Shown here piece by piece: positions 26,900-34,847 of a stretch of DNA of 64,000 nucleotides (the stretch's first letter is position 1; the number at the start of each line of letters is the position of its first letter). A program made the translations under genes and the position numbers. Under the pieces are notes generated by a model that saw nothing but the letters and a program-made list of their open reading frames with translations, made no database searches and had not been told where the DNA came from. This DNA is from Bradyrhizobium sp. Ec3.3 (GTDB lineage: Bacteria > Pseudomonadota > Alphaproteobacteria > Rhizobiales > Xanthobacteraceae), in the NCBI RefSeq assembly GCF_000472925.1, contig NZ_AXAS01000001.1, positions 420,208 through 484,207 on the forward strand. The letters are read 5' to 3'.

Positions 26900-28030
26900 A
26901 TGCGCATTCTCAACCTAGCCTGCTCCCTTGCGGCGCTGCTCTCAGCGTCGCCTCTCGCCGCACAGACCCTCAATGTCGCCTCGGCCGGCGACCAGAATAT
27001 GGTCGACTACGTCAAGGACTATCTCGGCCCGATGTTCGAGAAGAGCCATCCCGGCGTGAAGGTCGTCTCCGTCGGCACCGGTCCCGGCGATGCCGGCTCC
27101 CAGAAGATCTTTGAGAAGCTCGACGCGCAGAAAGGCGCCGCGACCACCGATTTCGACGTGGTCGTGATCCACCAGAAGGCCGCCGGGACGATGGTGAAGC
27201 AAGGGCTGCTCGCGAAATACACGGACAAGGTCGACACCGCGAAACTGGTTTCCAGCGAGACCGCCAAGAACTCGCTCGGCGCCGACGTCTCGGGCTACGT
27301 CATCCCGATGTTCCAGTCGCAGACCGCGCTCGCCTACAATGCCGATATGCTCAAGATCCCGCCCGACAACTTCGCCGAGCTCAAGGAGTGGGTGAAAAAG
27401 AACCCCAAGCAGTTCGGCTACAATGGCATCAAGGGCGGCATGTCCGGCGTGGCTTTCGTCGCAGGTTGGATCTATGCCTTCGGCGGCGACGCCGGCAAAC
27501 TGATCGAGGGGCCGTATGACCCGGCCGAGAAGGCCAAGTGGGACACAGCCTTCAGCGAGCTGAAGGACTTCAACAAGAACATCGTCATCACGCCCGGCAA
27601 TGCCGGCACGCTCGACATGCTCAACCGCGGCGAGATCGCGATGGGCCCGGTCTGGGTCGACATGTTCTATTCCTGGCAGGCTGACGGCAAGCTGCCGCCC
27701 AACATGAAGCTCAAGCTCGCCTCGCCCGGCATGCCCGGGCAGCCGATGTACTACGCCGTGCCGGAGAAGGCGGCGCAGCCGAAGCTCGCAGAGGAGTTCA
27801 TCGCGCTCGCCACCAGCCCGCAGGTCCAGGCGGACGGCATCGTCAAGAAGTTCAACTGGTATCCGGGCATCGACGCCAAGAACCTCGAAGGCAAGCTGGA
27901 CAAGGCGGCGTGGGACAAGCTCTTCACCGACATCACCCCGGCCGACCTGTCCAAGAACGCGAAACCCTTCCCGATCGCGCCCTATTTCAACGACATTCTC
28001 GAGGGCTACGAGAAGAAGGTCGCGAACTGA
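26900..28030 (+). CDS. ABC importer extracellular solute-binding protein, family 1
   Basis: A 376-residue periplasmic protein with a signal peptide (MRILNLACSLAALLSASPLA). The mature part has a PotD/Fbp-like architecture: TLNVASAGDQNMVDYVKDYL, then VIPMFQSQTALAYNADMLK, IKGGMSGVAFVAGWIYAFGG and RGEIAMGPVWVDMFYSW. Ligand specificity cannot be read from the sequence alone. It starts 15 bp after the ATPase with AGGAG upstream. Confidence 0.88.
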   Translation: MRILNLACSLAALLSASPLAAQTLNVASAGDQNMVDYVKDYLGPMFEKSHPGVKVVSVGTGPGDAGSQKIFEKLDAQKGAATTDFDVVVIHQKAAGTMVKQGLLAKYTDKVDTAKLVSSETAKNSLGADVSGYVIPMFQSQTALAYNADMLKIPPDNFAELKEWVKKNPKQFGYNGIKGGMSGVAFVAGWIYAFGGDAGKLIEGPYDPAEKAKWDTAFSELKDFNKNIVITPGNAGTLDMLNRGEIAMGPVWVDMFYSWQADGKLPPNMKLKLASPGMPGQPMYYAVPEKAAQPKLAEEFIALATSPQVQADGIVKKFNWYPGIDAKNLEGKLDKAAWDKLFTDITPADLSKNAKPFPIAPYFNDILEGYEKKVAN

Positions 28031-28046
28031 GGAGACGCGTTGCGGA

Positions 28047-28910
28047 ATGGCGTCCGGAACGCCGCGCCATATCATGAGCCTGTCCCAGCGCCAGCTCGCC
28101 TTGCTACTGATCGCGCCGGGACTCGCGCTCGTCGCGGCGCTGTTCCTCTATCCGCTCTGCTTCTCTCTCGTCTCGGCCTTTACCGCTCCTGAGGGAGGGT
28201 TCTCCCTGCAGGCCTTCGGCAAGGCCTTCGAGCTCTATTCCGGCGACATCCTCTTCACGATCGTCATCGTGGTGAGCTCCTGCGCGTTGACGGCGCTGGC
28301 GGCGATCGCCATCGCCGGCACGCTGACGCTCGGCGAGAACCCATGGGTCGTCGGAACGCTGCGCGCGCTCTACCGCTGGCCCCTGTTCATTCCCTTCATC
28401 GTGGCCGCGCAGTGCATGCGCACCTTCCTCGCCAAAAACGGGTTGATGAACAACACCTTCGTCTCGCTCGGCCTACTGGAGCCGTTGCAGGCAGTGAGCT
28501 ATCTCGACTGGCGCGGGATCATCATCACCTTCGTGTGGAAGCAGACCCCGTTCGTCGCCCTGCTGCTGGCCGGCGCGCTGGCCTCGCTCGACCGCGCGAC
28601 TCTCGAGGCCGGGCGCAATCTCGGCGCCTCGCGGCTCAGGGTTCTGATCGAGCTGGCGCTGCCGCAGGCGATGCCGACGCTGCTCGTCGCGCTCGTCCTG
28701 TCGTTCGTGACGATGCTCTCGGTGCTCTCGGTGCCGATGATGGTGGCCGGCTCGCAACCGACCATGCTGACCGTCGACATGGCCTTCCGCATCAATGCCT
28801 ATGGCGACTATGCCACGGCGAATGCACTCGGCGTCATCACCTACCTGATCAGCGCCGGTGCTGCGATCCTCTATCTCCGGCACGGCATGGCGAAGGAGGG
28901 CGCGCCATGA
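28047..28910 (+). CDS. ABC importer permease, first subunit
   Basis: A 287-residue permease with six predicted helices, in the PotB/FbpB style. The EAA loop reads LEAGRNLGASRLRVLIELAL. It starts 16 bp after the binding protein (GGAG upstream). Its stop overlaps the next start (ATGA at 28907). An alternative start is ATG 28074. Confidence 0.88.
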   Translation: MASGTPRHIMSLSQRQLALLLIAPGLALVAALFLYPLCFSLVSAFTAPEGGFSLQAFGKAFELYSGDILFTIVIVVSSCALTALAAIAIAGTLTLGENPWVVGTLRALYRWPLFIPFIVAAQCMRTFLAKNGLMNNTFVSLGLLEPLQAVSYLDWRGIIITFVWKQTPFVALLLAGALASLDRATLEAGRNLGASRLRVLIELALPQAMPTLLVALVLSFVTMLSVLSVPMMVAGSQPTMLTVDMAFRINAYGDYATANALGVITYLISAGAAILYLRHGMAKEGAP

Positions 28911-29722
28911 GCCGCGTCGCATCCTTGCTGCGCGCTTCGCTGGCGGGCGTTCTGCTTGCGGCCTTCGCCTTCGCGCTGATCGGTCCGCTCGCCAATCTGG
29001 CGCTGTGGTCGGTGGCCGAGCGCTGGTACACGCCCTACAAGCTGCCGGTCACCTACGGCACCCGCTACTGGGAGCAGGTCTTCCGCCCGACCGGCGATGC
29101 TATGGCCTCGCTCGCGACCTCGGTCTCGATTGCGGTGTTGACGGTCGTCGTCGCGCTCGCGCTCTCCGTGCCGGCCGGCTACGCGCTGGCGCGCCTGAGG
29201 CTGCCGGTGCGTTCGCTGTTCATGATCGTGTTTCTGCTGCCCCAGGCCTTTCCCTCGGTGGCGATCTACATCAACGTGGCGCGGATCTTCTATGGCCTCG
29301 GCATCAACGGCACGGTGCTCGGCGTCGTGCTGGTCCACGCCGCTCACGGCCTGGTCTATTCCGTGTGGATCGCGGCCGCGGCTTTCGCGGCAGTCGACAG
29401 GGATCTCGAACTCGCGGCCCGGAACATCGGCGCCTCGCCGCTGCGCACCTTCTTCACGGTGACGCTCCCCCTGGCCGCGCCGGGTGTCATCGCCAGCGGC
29501 ATCTTCGTCTTCCTGGAATCACTGGACGAGTTCACCGGCACGTTCTTCGTCGGCGTTCCGCAAGTCACGACGCTGCCGCTTTTGCTCTACAATGCGGCGA
29601 TGGGCGGAAACTACCAGGTCGCCTCGATCACGGCACTGATCCTCCTGGTGCCATCCGTGCTGTTCATGCTCTTCATCGAGCGCTTTCTGCGCGCGGACGT
29701 TCTGGCGAAGGTGGGGGCATAG
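28907..29722 (+). CDS. ABC importer permease, second subunit
   Basis: A 271-residue permease with six helices, in the PotC/FbpC-partner style. The EAA loop reads LELAARNIGASPLRTFFTVT. The start overlaps the previous stop by 4 bp (ATGA). This completes the importer: ATPase, binding protein and two permeases. Directly after its stop comes a short stretch that matches the radC 3' end. Confidence 0.88.
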   Translation: MSRVASLLRASLAGVLLAAFAFALIGPLANLALWSVAERWYTPYKLPVTYGTRYWEQVFRPTGDAMASLATSVSIAVLTVVVALALSVPAGYALARLRLPVRSLFMIVFLLPQAFPSVAIYINVARIFYGLGINGTVLGVVLVHAAHGLVYSVWIAAAAFAAVDRDLELAARNIGASPLRTFFTVTLPLAAPGVIASGIFVFLESLDEFTGTFFVGVPQVTTLPLLLYNAAMGGNYQVASITALILLVPSVLFMLFIERFLRADVLAKVGA

Positions 29723-29744
29723 AACCTCGTCGCAAAGTCGTCAG

Positions 29745-29803
29745 GGTCGCCGTGCACGACCACATCATTGTCGACCGAGCTGGGCATGCGAGCCTGCGGG
29801 GAT
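29745..29803 (+). pseudogene. Remnant of the radC 3' end
   Basis: GCCGTGCACGACCACATCAT, then GGGCATGCGAGCCTGCG, exactly match the last part of radC (about 23622-23675), with a diverged 13-bp middle. Translation reads [19 protein letters not shown], against [19 protein letters not shown] in RadC. No intact radC frame continues on either side. It sits 22 bp after the ABC operon. Confidence 0.8.
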
Positions 29804-29910
29804 ATGGGCCGATGCAGATGATCCGCCGGCCATTTACCATCTATTAACTCTTCGCTTTGTGCTGCGGGAATGTGTGTCACAATTATTCATCATCGAAGCA
29901 AAGGGGATCG

Positions 29911-30084
29911 ATGATGAATCAGACAGTAGAGCGCATCTGGAGCACGGGCCTATCATTGCTGAGCCCGGGTCATCTGGTCGACTGGCTTCTCGACCAGATC
30001 GAGAAAATGAGCCCAATGATGATGCCGGCTCGGATCGACATGATGTCGTGCCAGGAGAGGCAAGTCGAAGCGCGCCTCGACTAA
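29911..30084 (+). CDS. Small hypothetical protein, 57 residues
   Basis: ATG 29911 follows AAGGGG by 6 nt. The product starts MMNQTVERIWSTGLSLLSPG and contains WLLDQIEKMSPMMMPARID, ending SCQERQVEARLD. It is amphipathic, with no signal peptide. The stop TAA overlaps the start of the repeat element at 30083. I do not recognise it, but the good ribosome-binding site and balanced composition support a real small gene. Confidence 0.5.
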   Translation: MMNQTVERIWSTGLSLLSPGHLVDWLLDQIEKMSPMMMPARIDMMSCQERQVEARLD

Positions 30085-30233
30085 AGCGCGATGAGATCAG
30101 GATGAATCGTCATCGCGCTTTGGGTTGTTGTTTGAGCATGATCTCCGCGCAAACGCGCTCCGCGTTTGTCGCGAGGGAAAACCGCTCCACACTTTGGGCT
30201 AACGCGGCCCTTCGGGTCCGGATCATGCTCTAG
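30083..30233. repeat. Dispersed intergenic repeat with long hairpin
   Basis: It begins with a perfect 12-bp stem AAAGCGCGATGA/TCATCGCGCTTT (30083-30121, loop 15) followed by TTGGGTTGTTGTTT. It continues through AACGCGCTCCGCGTTT and ends GGCCCTTCGGGTCCGGATC. The end part recurs at 11128-11172. The first hairpin may also act as terminator for the small gene at 29911. Confidence 0.75.
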
Positions 30234-30297
30234 TTTGGCGCGAGGACCTCTCGCACCGGCGCCATCCGCGTGACGCCGGTTTCAAGTCAGAGCAAAG

Positions 30298-30603
30298 CTA
30301 GTAGCAATAGCGCGGATCGACGCGCACATAGGCGCCGTCGGGGCGCTGCATGTAGCAGCCGCGCTGATAGGCGTAGTAGCCGGAACGGCGGCGCTCGCCT
30401 TCAGAGGCGATGGCAGCGCCCGTGCCGGCGCCGACGATCGCACCGACCGCGGCACCGCGGCTGCCGCCAATGGCGCCACCGAGAATGGCACCGCCGACGC
30501 CGCCGACGATCGCGCCGCCGATGGCGTCCTGCGCCGCAGCCTCATGCACCGGCACCATCATCGCAACCGCCAGGCAGGCCGCCATTCCAAGTCCTCGAAG
30601 CAT
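30298..30603 (-). CDS. Small exported glycine-zipper protein
   Basis: A 101-residue protein: signal peptide (about 1-25, ends HEAAAQ), then a Gly-zipper/Ala-rich segment (IGGAIVGGVGGAILGGAIGG, about 27-46, continuing to 65) that can insert into the outer membrane or oligomerise, then a Tyr/Arg/Cys-rich tail (YYAYQRGCYMQRPDGAYV). It resembles 17-kDa-surface-antigen/OmpA-linked glycine-zipper proteins of rhizobia. ATG 30603 begins the signal peptide. Confidence 0.75.
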   Translation of the reverse strand: MLRGLGMAACLAVAMMVPVHEAAAQDAIGGAIVGGVGGAILGGAIGGSRGAAVGAIVGAGTGAAIASEGERRRSGYYAYQRGCYMQRPDGAYVRVDPRYCY

Positions 30604-30819
30604 CTCGATCCCTCCAGTGTGACGCTGCCCTTCATATCGCCGGCGGCGGATTCGGGCCAGACCAAATCGCCCACCGTCAGGCTTGAGGCGCCATTTCGAT
30701 GTCGCCCTGGTCTCAGATTTCATATCGGCTAGGGAACGCGCGTGCTACAGAACGTAGGTTGTGCTGGCCGAACGGGCGACCGAGAATTTCCAAATGTTTC
30801 ATTCGTGAGGGATAACGAC

Positions 30820-31245
30820 ATGATGCGTCAATTTCTGGTGCTGATCGGCCTGGTGCTGCTGACGATCTCCGCCGCAAAGGCCGGACCGAACGACGACGCG
30901 GTGGCGGCGCGGGCGAGCTGGGAGCAGGTCTACAATGCCGGAGATGCCGACAAGTTTGCCGCGCTCTATACCAAAGACGCGATGCTGTTCGGCTCGACCG
31001 CGCAGCTCTTCACTGGCACCGACGGCGCGCGCACCTATTTCAGCAAGCTGCCCGCAGGCATCAAGGTCAAGATGGGGGATCAGCAGGCGATCGCGGCCGG
31101 CCCCGACGTCGTGCTCAGCTCGGGCTTTGCCGACTTCACGCTTCCCAACGGCACCGTGCTGCCGTTCCGCCTGACGCTCGCTTTCGTCAAGGTCGACGGC
31201 AAATGGCGGGTGGCCCAGCACCACGGTTCGCCCCTGCCGAAGTGA
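30820..31245 (+). CDS. Exported SnoaL/DUF4440-like protein
   Basis: A 141-residue protein: signal peptide (MMRQFLVLIGLVLLTISAAK), then a SnoaL/NTF2-like fold (SWEQVYNAGDADKFAALYT; DAMLFGSTAQLFTG; KVDGKWRVAQHHGSPLPK). Such cone-shaped domains are called SgcJ/EcaC-like or DUF4440 and usually lack a firm function. Parts of this gene recur as a remnant at 32457-32518, on the far side of the next gene. Confidence 0.78.
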   Translation: MMRQFLVLIGLVLLTISAAKAGPNDDAVAARASWEQVYNAGDADKFAALYTKDAMLFGSTAQLFTGTDGARTYFSKLPAGIKVKMGDQQAIAAGPDVVLSSGFADFTLPNGTVLPFRLTLAFVKVDGKWRVAQHHGSPLPK

Positions 31246-31290
31246 GGCAGCCCGTTGTCACGGCGCTGGTCCGGCGCGGTCGCACGCCCG

Positions 31291-32253
31291 TCAACCGACC
31301 ATGTCCCGGTCGACCTTTCGCAGCCGCACGAAGGCCGCCCAAGCCTTCGGATATTTCTTATCCTTGGGATCGATCGTGAGCAGCGCACGGCATGCCTCCT
31401 GGATGTCCTCCGATGATGGACGCATCCTCGCATTTCCCGACGACCGCGATTTCTCCCAACGCTCCTCGACATCTCTCGCCAAGGCAAGGACCTCGACCGG
31501 CGCTCGTTTCCGCGTCGGCCTGGCGAGCGGATGATCCGGGGGAAATATCGGCCATGCGTCCGGCGGCTGATCGACCCGCCACGCGGACTCATCGTGCCGG
31601 GCTCCCTCGCCCGCCGGACTTGCGTGCAGCGCGCCCTGCTGTCCGCCACGTTGTTCGTCCTCCTGGACGGACACGCCATTTGTCGTCTGTCCCACGAACT
31701 GGCGGAGCTGCTGCTCCATTGTGCCGCCGGCCGATCCCTGTGCTGCCGAAGGCGCAAGCTTTGTCGGCGTCGACACCGACGGCGACCCCACATTGGGAAC
31801 GATCTTCTGCACGGTCTTTGCCATCGACAAGGCGCCGGCGGGTATCGCCGTGTCTTGCTGCGCGATCGTTTCCTCGTTCGCCAGCGGGCAGGACTGGAAC
31901 TTAGTGCGCTGCTGCGTGATCCGGCCATCATTGTCGTCGATGCGCGCAAAATCGACGGCCACGGCATAGACGAAGGCCGCTTCGGCAGGCTGGCCGGACT
32001 TGTCCCTTGCCTTGACGGCGCCGCAGACATATCGCGACGCGCCTGCCTCGACCGAGCGCAATGTGCCGAATTGCGCCGAAGCCGGATCGATCAGCACGCG
32101 CCGAACCGCGGCGCGGGCTTTCATGTGATCGATGGAGAAGAGATTGAGGACGAGGTCCGGATTAATCAGTTGAGGCTGGTAGTACCAGACATATTCGGCG
32201 GCGAGAAATGCTGCACCAATGCTGGTGGCGATCAGAAGTGCGGGTACATTCAC
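31291..32253 (-). CDS. Membrane-anchored hypothetical protein
   Basis: About 320 residues from a GTG at 32253 (GGGAG about 10 nt upstream). It has one N-terminal membrane helix (LLIATSIGAAFLAAEYVWYY), then a small folded domain with two Cys (ARAAVRRVLIDPASAQFG; VCGAVKARDKSGQPAEAAF), a low-complexity Pro/Gln-rich linker (about 150-230) and a helical C-terminal region (DIQEACRALLTIDPKDKKYP). The first part looks like a small periplasmic sensor-type domain seen in many proteobacterial hypotheticals. Function unknown. It is flanked by two copies of DUF4440-like sequence. Confidence 0.55.
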   Translation of the reverse strand: MNVPALLIATSIGAAFLAAEYVWYYQPQLINPDLVLNLFSIDHMKARAAVRRVLIDPASAQFGTLRSVEAGASRYVCGAVKARDKSGQPAEAAFVYAVAVDFARIDDNDGRITQQRTKFQSCPLANEETIAQQDTAIPAGALSMAKTVQKIVPNVGSPSVSTPTKLAPSAAQGSAGGTMEQQLRQFVGQTTNGVSVQEDEQRGGQQGALHASPAGEGARHDESAWRVDQPPDAWPIFPPDHPLARPTRKRAPVEVLALARDVEERWEKSRSSGNARMRPSSEDIQEACRALLTIDPKDKKYPKAWAAFVRLRKVDRDMVG

Positions 32254-32456
32254 AGGGCATGCTCCCAGCGTATCGCGCTGGAACTTTCTGGTTGCAGATA
32301 ATTTTTGCTGCCATCTATGCGAGCATGTCCTAACGAATGGTAAAGCGGTTGAACTTTTGAGCGATTCTAGCAGGAGATGAGTGCAGGGGATTTCGGCCTG
32401 CTTCGGTTTCATCTCCGAAGCGACGCGCTCTGCACATGCCCGCGACGCGGTTGGCC

Positions 32457-32518
32457 AAGATGGCGATCAGCAGGCGATCGCGGTCCACGGTTCGCCCGTG
32501 CCGAAGTGAAGCAGCCCG
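32457..32518 (+). pseudogene. Collapsed remnant of a DUF4440-like gene
   Basis: CGATCAGCAGGCGATCGCGG (ending 32483) matches 31076-31095 of the intact gene. It is joined almost directly to CCACGGTTCGCCC(G/C)TGCCGA (from 32485), which matches 31221-31254 including the stop codon region. About 125 bp of the gene is missing between the two, and there is no open frame. Confidence 0.75.
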
Positions 32519-32521
32519 CCT

Positions 32522-32896
32522 TCATAACGCGATCCAGCGCTGCACGGCTTCGGCCGTGTCGCCCGGGTTGGTGTTGAAGCAGATCGCAGCGTTCGGCGCG
32601 AGCTGGTGCACGAGGTTGAGCACCCTCTCGAACAAGAGCAGGCGCTCCTTCGGCTCGCGCAGTCCTGCGCCGATCACCACGCAGTCAAAGCTCGCCTCGC
32701 GCAGGGCTGACGTGACCGCCGCCTCCGCAGTCTCGTCGAGATCGATCAGGCAACTCGTGACGTCGTAGCCGAGATCGGTGAGGCGCAGGAACTGCGCGTC
32801 GATATACTTGCGCACGAGCTCGGGCGTGAGCTGCGGGAATGCGCTGTAATCCGCACTGCCGGGCTCGATGCCGATCGCGAGCACGCGCTTGGCCAT
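32522..32896 (-). CDS. Conserved hypothetical cytosolic protein
   Basis: A 124-residue alpha/beta protein starting MAKRVLAIGIEPGSADYSAF. Features are AQFLRLTDLGYDVTSCLID, FDCVVIGAGLREPKERLLLF, and a helix-strand ending NAAICFNTNPGD. The pattern resembles a response-regulator or Rossmann-like small fold found in rhizobial genomes, but no function is known. ATG 32896 starts a typical beta-strand. Confidence 0.55.
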   Translation of the reverse strand: MAKRVLAIGIEPGSADYSAFPQLTPELVRKYIDAQFLRLTDLGYDVTSCLIDLDETAEAAVTSALREASFDCVVIGAGLREPKERLLLFERVLNLVHQLAPNAAICFNTNPGDTAEAVQRWIAL

Positions 32897-33017
32897 CGCA
32901 AAATTCCCACCACGGTCTTTCGCCGTGATGCCAACGGCCAATCCACCCGGCTGGTTCCTACGCACGCGGTCATGTCGCGCGCCAACGACAACGGCGCCGT
33001 GCCGGCTCCGGTACGCC

Positions 33018-34304
33018 TCAGGCCGCGCCGTCGAGATCGGCCATGGCTGCTGCGCGTCGCCCCATCATCGCCCGCTCGCGCGCGTTGGTGGCGAGACGCG
33101 CGGCCGCCTCGAACGACAGCCGCGCCTCGGTGATGCGGCCGAGCTTTTGCAGGAGGTCGCCGCGGACGGCCTGCAGATGGTGATACGACTTGAGCACCGG
33201 CTCGTCCGCGATCAGGTCCACGAGATCGAGACCGGCCTGCGGCCCTTCGGCCATGCCGAGCGCGACCGCCCGGTTGAGCTCGATCACGGGCGAGCGCACC
33301 AGCGCCGCGAGCTGTCCATAGAGCCCCGCGATGCGTCGCCAGTCGGTCGCCGAGGCCGTCTCCGCCGTGGCGTGACAGGCGACGATCGCGGCCTGCAGCG
33401 TGTAGAATTTCCCGCCACCGCCGAGTTCGCGCGCACGACCGAGCGCCGAAAGACCGCGGTGGATCTGGAGCCGATCCCAGAGCGCGCGGTCCTGGTCCAT
33501 GAGCAGGATAGGCTCGCCATCGGCGCCGACGCGGGCGCGCATTCGCGCGGCGTTCAGCTCCATCAGCGCCATGAGCCCGTGCGCCTCGGGTTCCAGCGGC
33601 GCCAGCCCGACCAGCACGCGCCCCATGCGCAACGCCTCGTCACAAAGCTGAGGCCGCAGCCATTCCTCGCCGCGTGAGGCCGCATAGCCCTCGTTGAAGA
33701 TGAGATAGACAACCTCGAGCACCGAAGCGAGACGCGCGGACAGGTCCTCGCCGCTCGGCGTCTCGTAAGCAAGGCCCGACCGCGAGAGCATCCGCTTCGC
33801 ACGCACGATGCGCTGGGAAATGGTTGCCTCCGTGACCAGGAAGGCGCGTGCGATCTCATCCGTGGTCAGGCCGCAAATCATGCGCAACGCCAGCGCCGCG
33901 CGAGCCTGCCGGGGCAGCAGCGGATGACACGCCGTGAAGATCAGCCGCAGCCATTCGTCACCGATGTCGTCGTCCAGGTCGGTGTCGAAATCGGGCACGG
34001 CCTCCTGCTCCTGCATCAGATCGCGCGCCAGCATCTCGTGCTTGTGGGCGAGCATTCTGGCCCGACGCAGATGGTCGAGCGCACGGCGTTTGGCGGTCGC
34101 AACCAGCCAGGCGCCGGGGTTGTCCGGCACGCCGCTCAGCGGCCAGGCTTCCAGCGCGGCGACCAGTGCGTCCTGGGTCAATTCCTCCGCCAGCGGCACG
34201 TCGCGCAGCATCCGTGACAACGTGGCGATCAGCCGCGGCTGCACGATGCGCCAGGTAGCGCGAATCGTGGCGTGGATCGCACGATCGATGTCGGCGGCCG
34301 TCAT
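33018..34304 (-). CDS. ECF42-type RNA polymerase sigma factor with C-terminal TPR-like extension
   Basis: A 428-residue sigma-70 family factor. Sigma region 2 is at about 20-85 (RDVPLAEELTQDALVAALEA; GAWLVATAKRRALDHLRR) and region 4 at about 130-190 (LALRMICGLTTDEIARAFLV; EATISQRIVRAKRML). A long helical C-terminus (about 200-428) follows, typical of ECF42, where it acts like a built-in regulator. It is co-directional with and 31 nt after a DGPF/YCII gene, the hallmark neighbour of ECF42. Confidence 0.9.
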   Translation of the reverse strand: MTAADIDRAIHATIRATWRIVQPRLIATLSRMLRDVPLAEELTQDALVAALEAWPLSGVPDNPGAWLVATAKRRALDHLRRARMLAHKHEMLARDLMQEQEAVPDFDTDLDDDIGDEWLRLIFTACHPLLPRQARAALALRMICGLTTDEIARAFLVTEATISQRIVRAKRMLSRSGLAYETPSGEDLSARLASVLEVVYLIFNEGYAASRGEEWLRPQLCDEALRMGRVLVGLAPLEPEAHGLMALMELNAARMRARVGADGEPILLMDQDRALWDRLQIHRGLSALGRARELGGGGKFYTLQAAIVACHATAETASATDWRRIAGLYGQLAALVRSPVIELNRAVALGMAEGPQAGLDLVDLIADEPVLKSYHHLQAVRGDLLQKLGRITEARLSFEAAARLATNARERAMMGRRAAAMADLDGAA

Positions 34305-34335
34305 CGCCGCCGACCGGGATGAGCGGTGGTGTCCA

Positions 34336-34743
34336 TCAGGCGTGAGCGGCCACCTTGGAATGCGCGTCGACCTGGCACGCCCCCTCCATGTCGGGCGTGG
34401 CGAAGGCCCGCAATTCGCAGGTGCCTTCCCAGCCCGGCATGTGATCGAGGTGCAGCTGCATGAATTCCCCGGCCATGGCCAGCGCTTCCTCCTTGTCACG
34501 CAGCTCGAAGATGGCGTAACCGCCGATCACCTCCTTGGCCTCGACGAAGGGGCCGTCGATGACGCTGAGTTCGCCGTCGGCGATCCGCACCCGCGCGCCT
34601 GTCGCGAGCGGCATCAGACCGCCATTGTCGATCATCCGCCCGGCCTTGATCTCCCGCTCGGATATCTTCTGCATTGCCTCCATCAGCGCCGGGGTCGGGG
34701 CGGACATCGGCCGGCTGGAGGTGACGATGTACATGAAACGCAT
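34336..34743 (-). CDS. DGPF/YCII-domain protein, partner of the ECF42 sigma factor
   Basis: A 135-residue protein: MRFMYIVTSSRPMSAP, then the family signature DGPF (63-66) within VIDGPFVEAKEVIGGYAI. YCII/DGPF proteins have a ferredoxin-like fold and unclear activity. In ECF42 systems they are the main regulon member. GGGAG lies 7 nt upstream of the ATG at 34743, and a motif resembling the ECF42 promoter lies at 34806-34832. Confidence 0.9.
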   Translation of the reverse strand: MRFMYIVTSSRPMSAPTPALMEAMQKISEREIKAGRMIDNGGLMPLATGARVRIADGELSVIDGPFVEAKEVIGGYAIFELRDKEEALAMAGEFMQLHLDHMPGWEGTCELRAFATPDMEGACQVDAHSKVAAHA

Positions 34744-34805
34744 ACAAAACTCCCGTTGGAGCGAGGAGCAGCCGTTTTGGCCGCAAACCGGCTCGCTATA
34801 GGAGT

Positions 34806-34832
34806 GACGATCCAGCTCACGCCGGATCGACA
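34806..34832 (-). promoter_or_regulatory. Predicted ECF42 promoter for the DGPF-sigma operon
   Basis: On the minus strand TGTCGA (34832-34827), a 17-nt spacer and CGTC (34809-34806) match the ECF42 -35/-10 pattern as I recall it (TGTCGA ... CGTC-like). The predicted start site lies about 55 nt before the DGPF gene. This would make the operon autoregulated. Confidence 0.6.
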
Positions 34833-34847
34833 TGCGTGAACAAAAAA

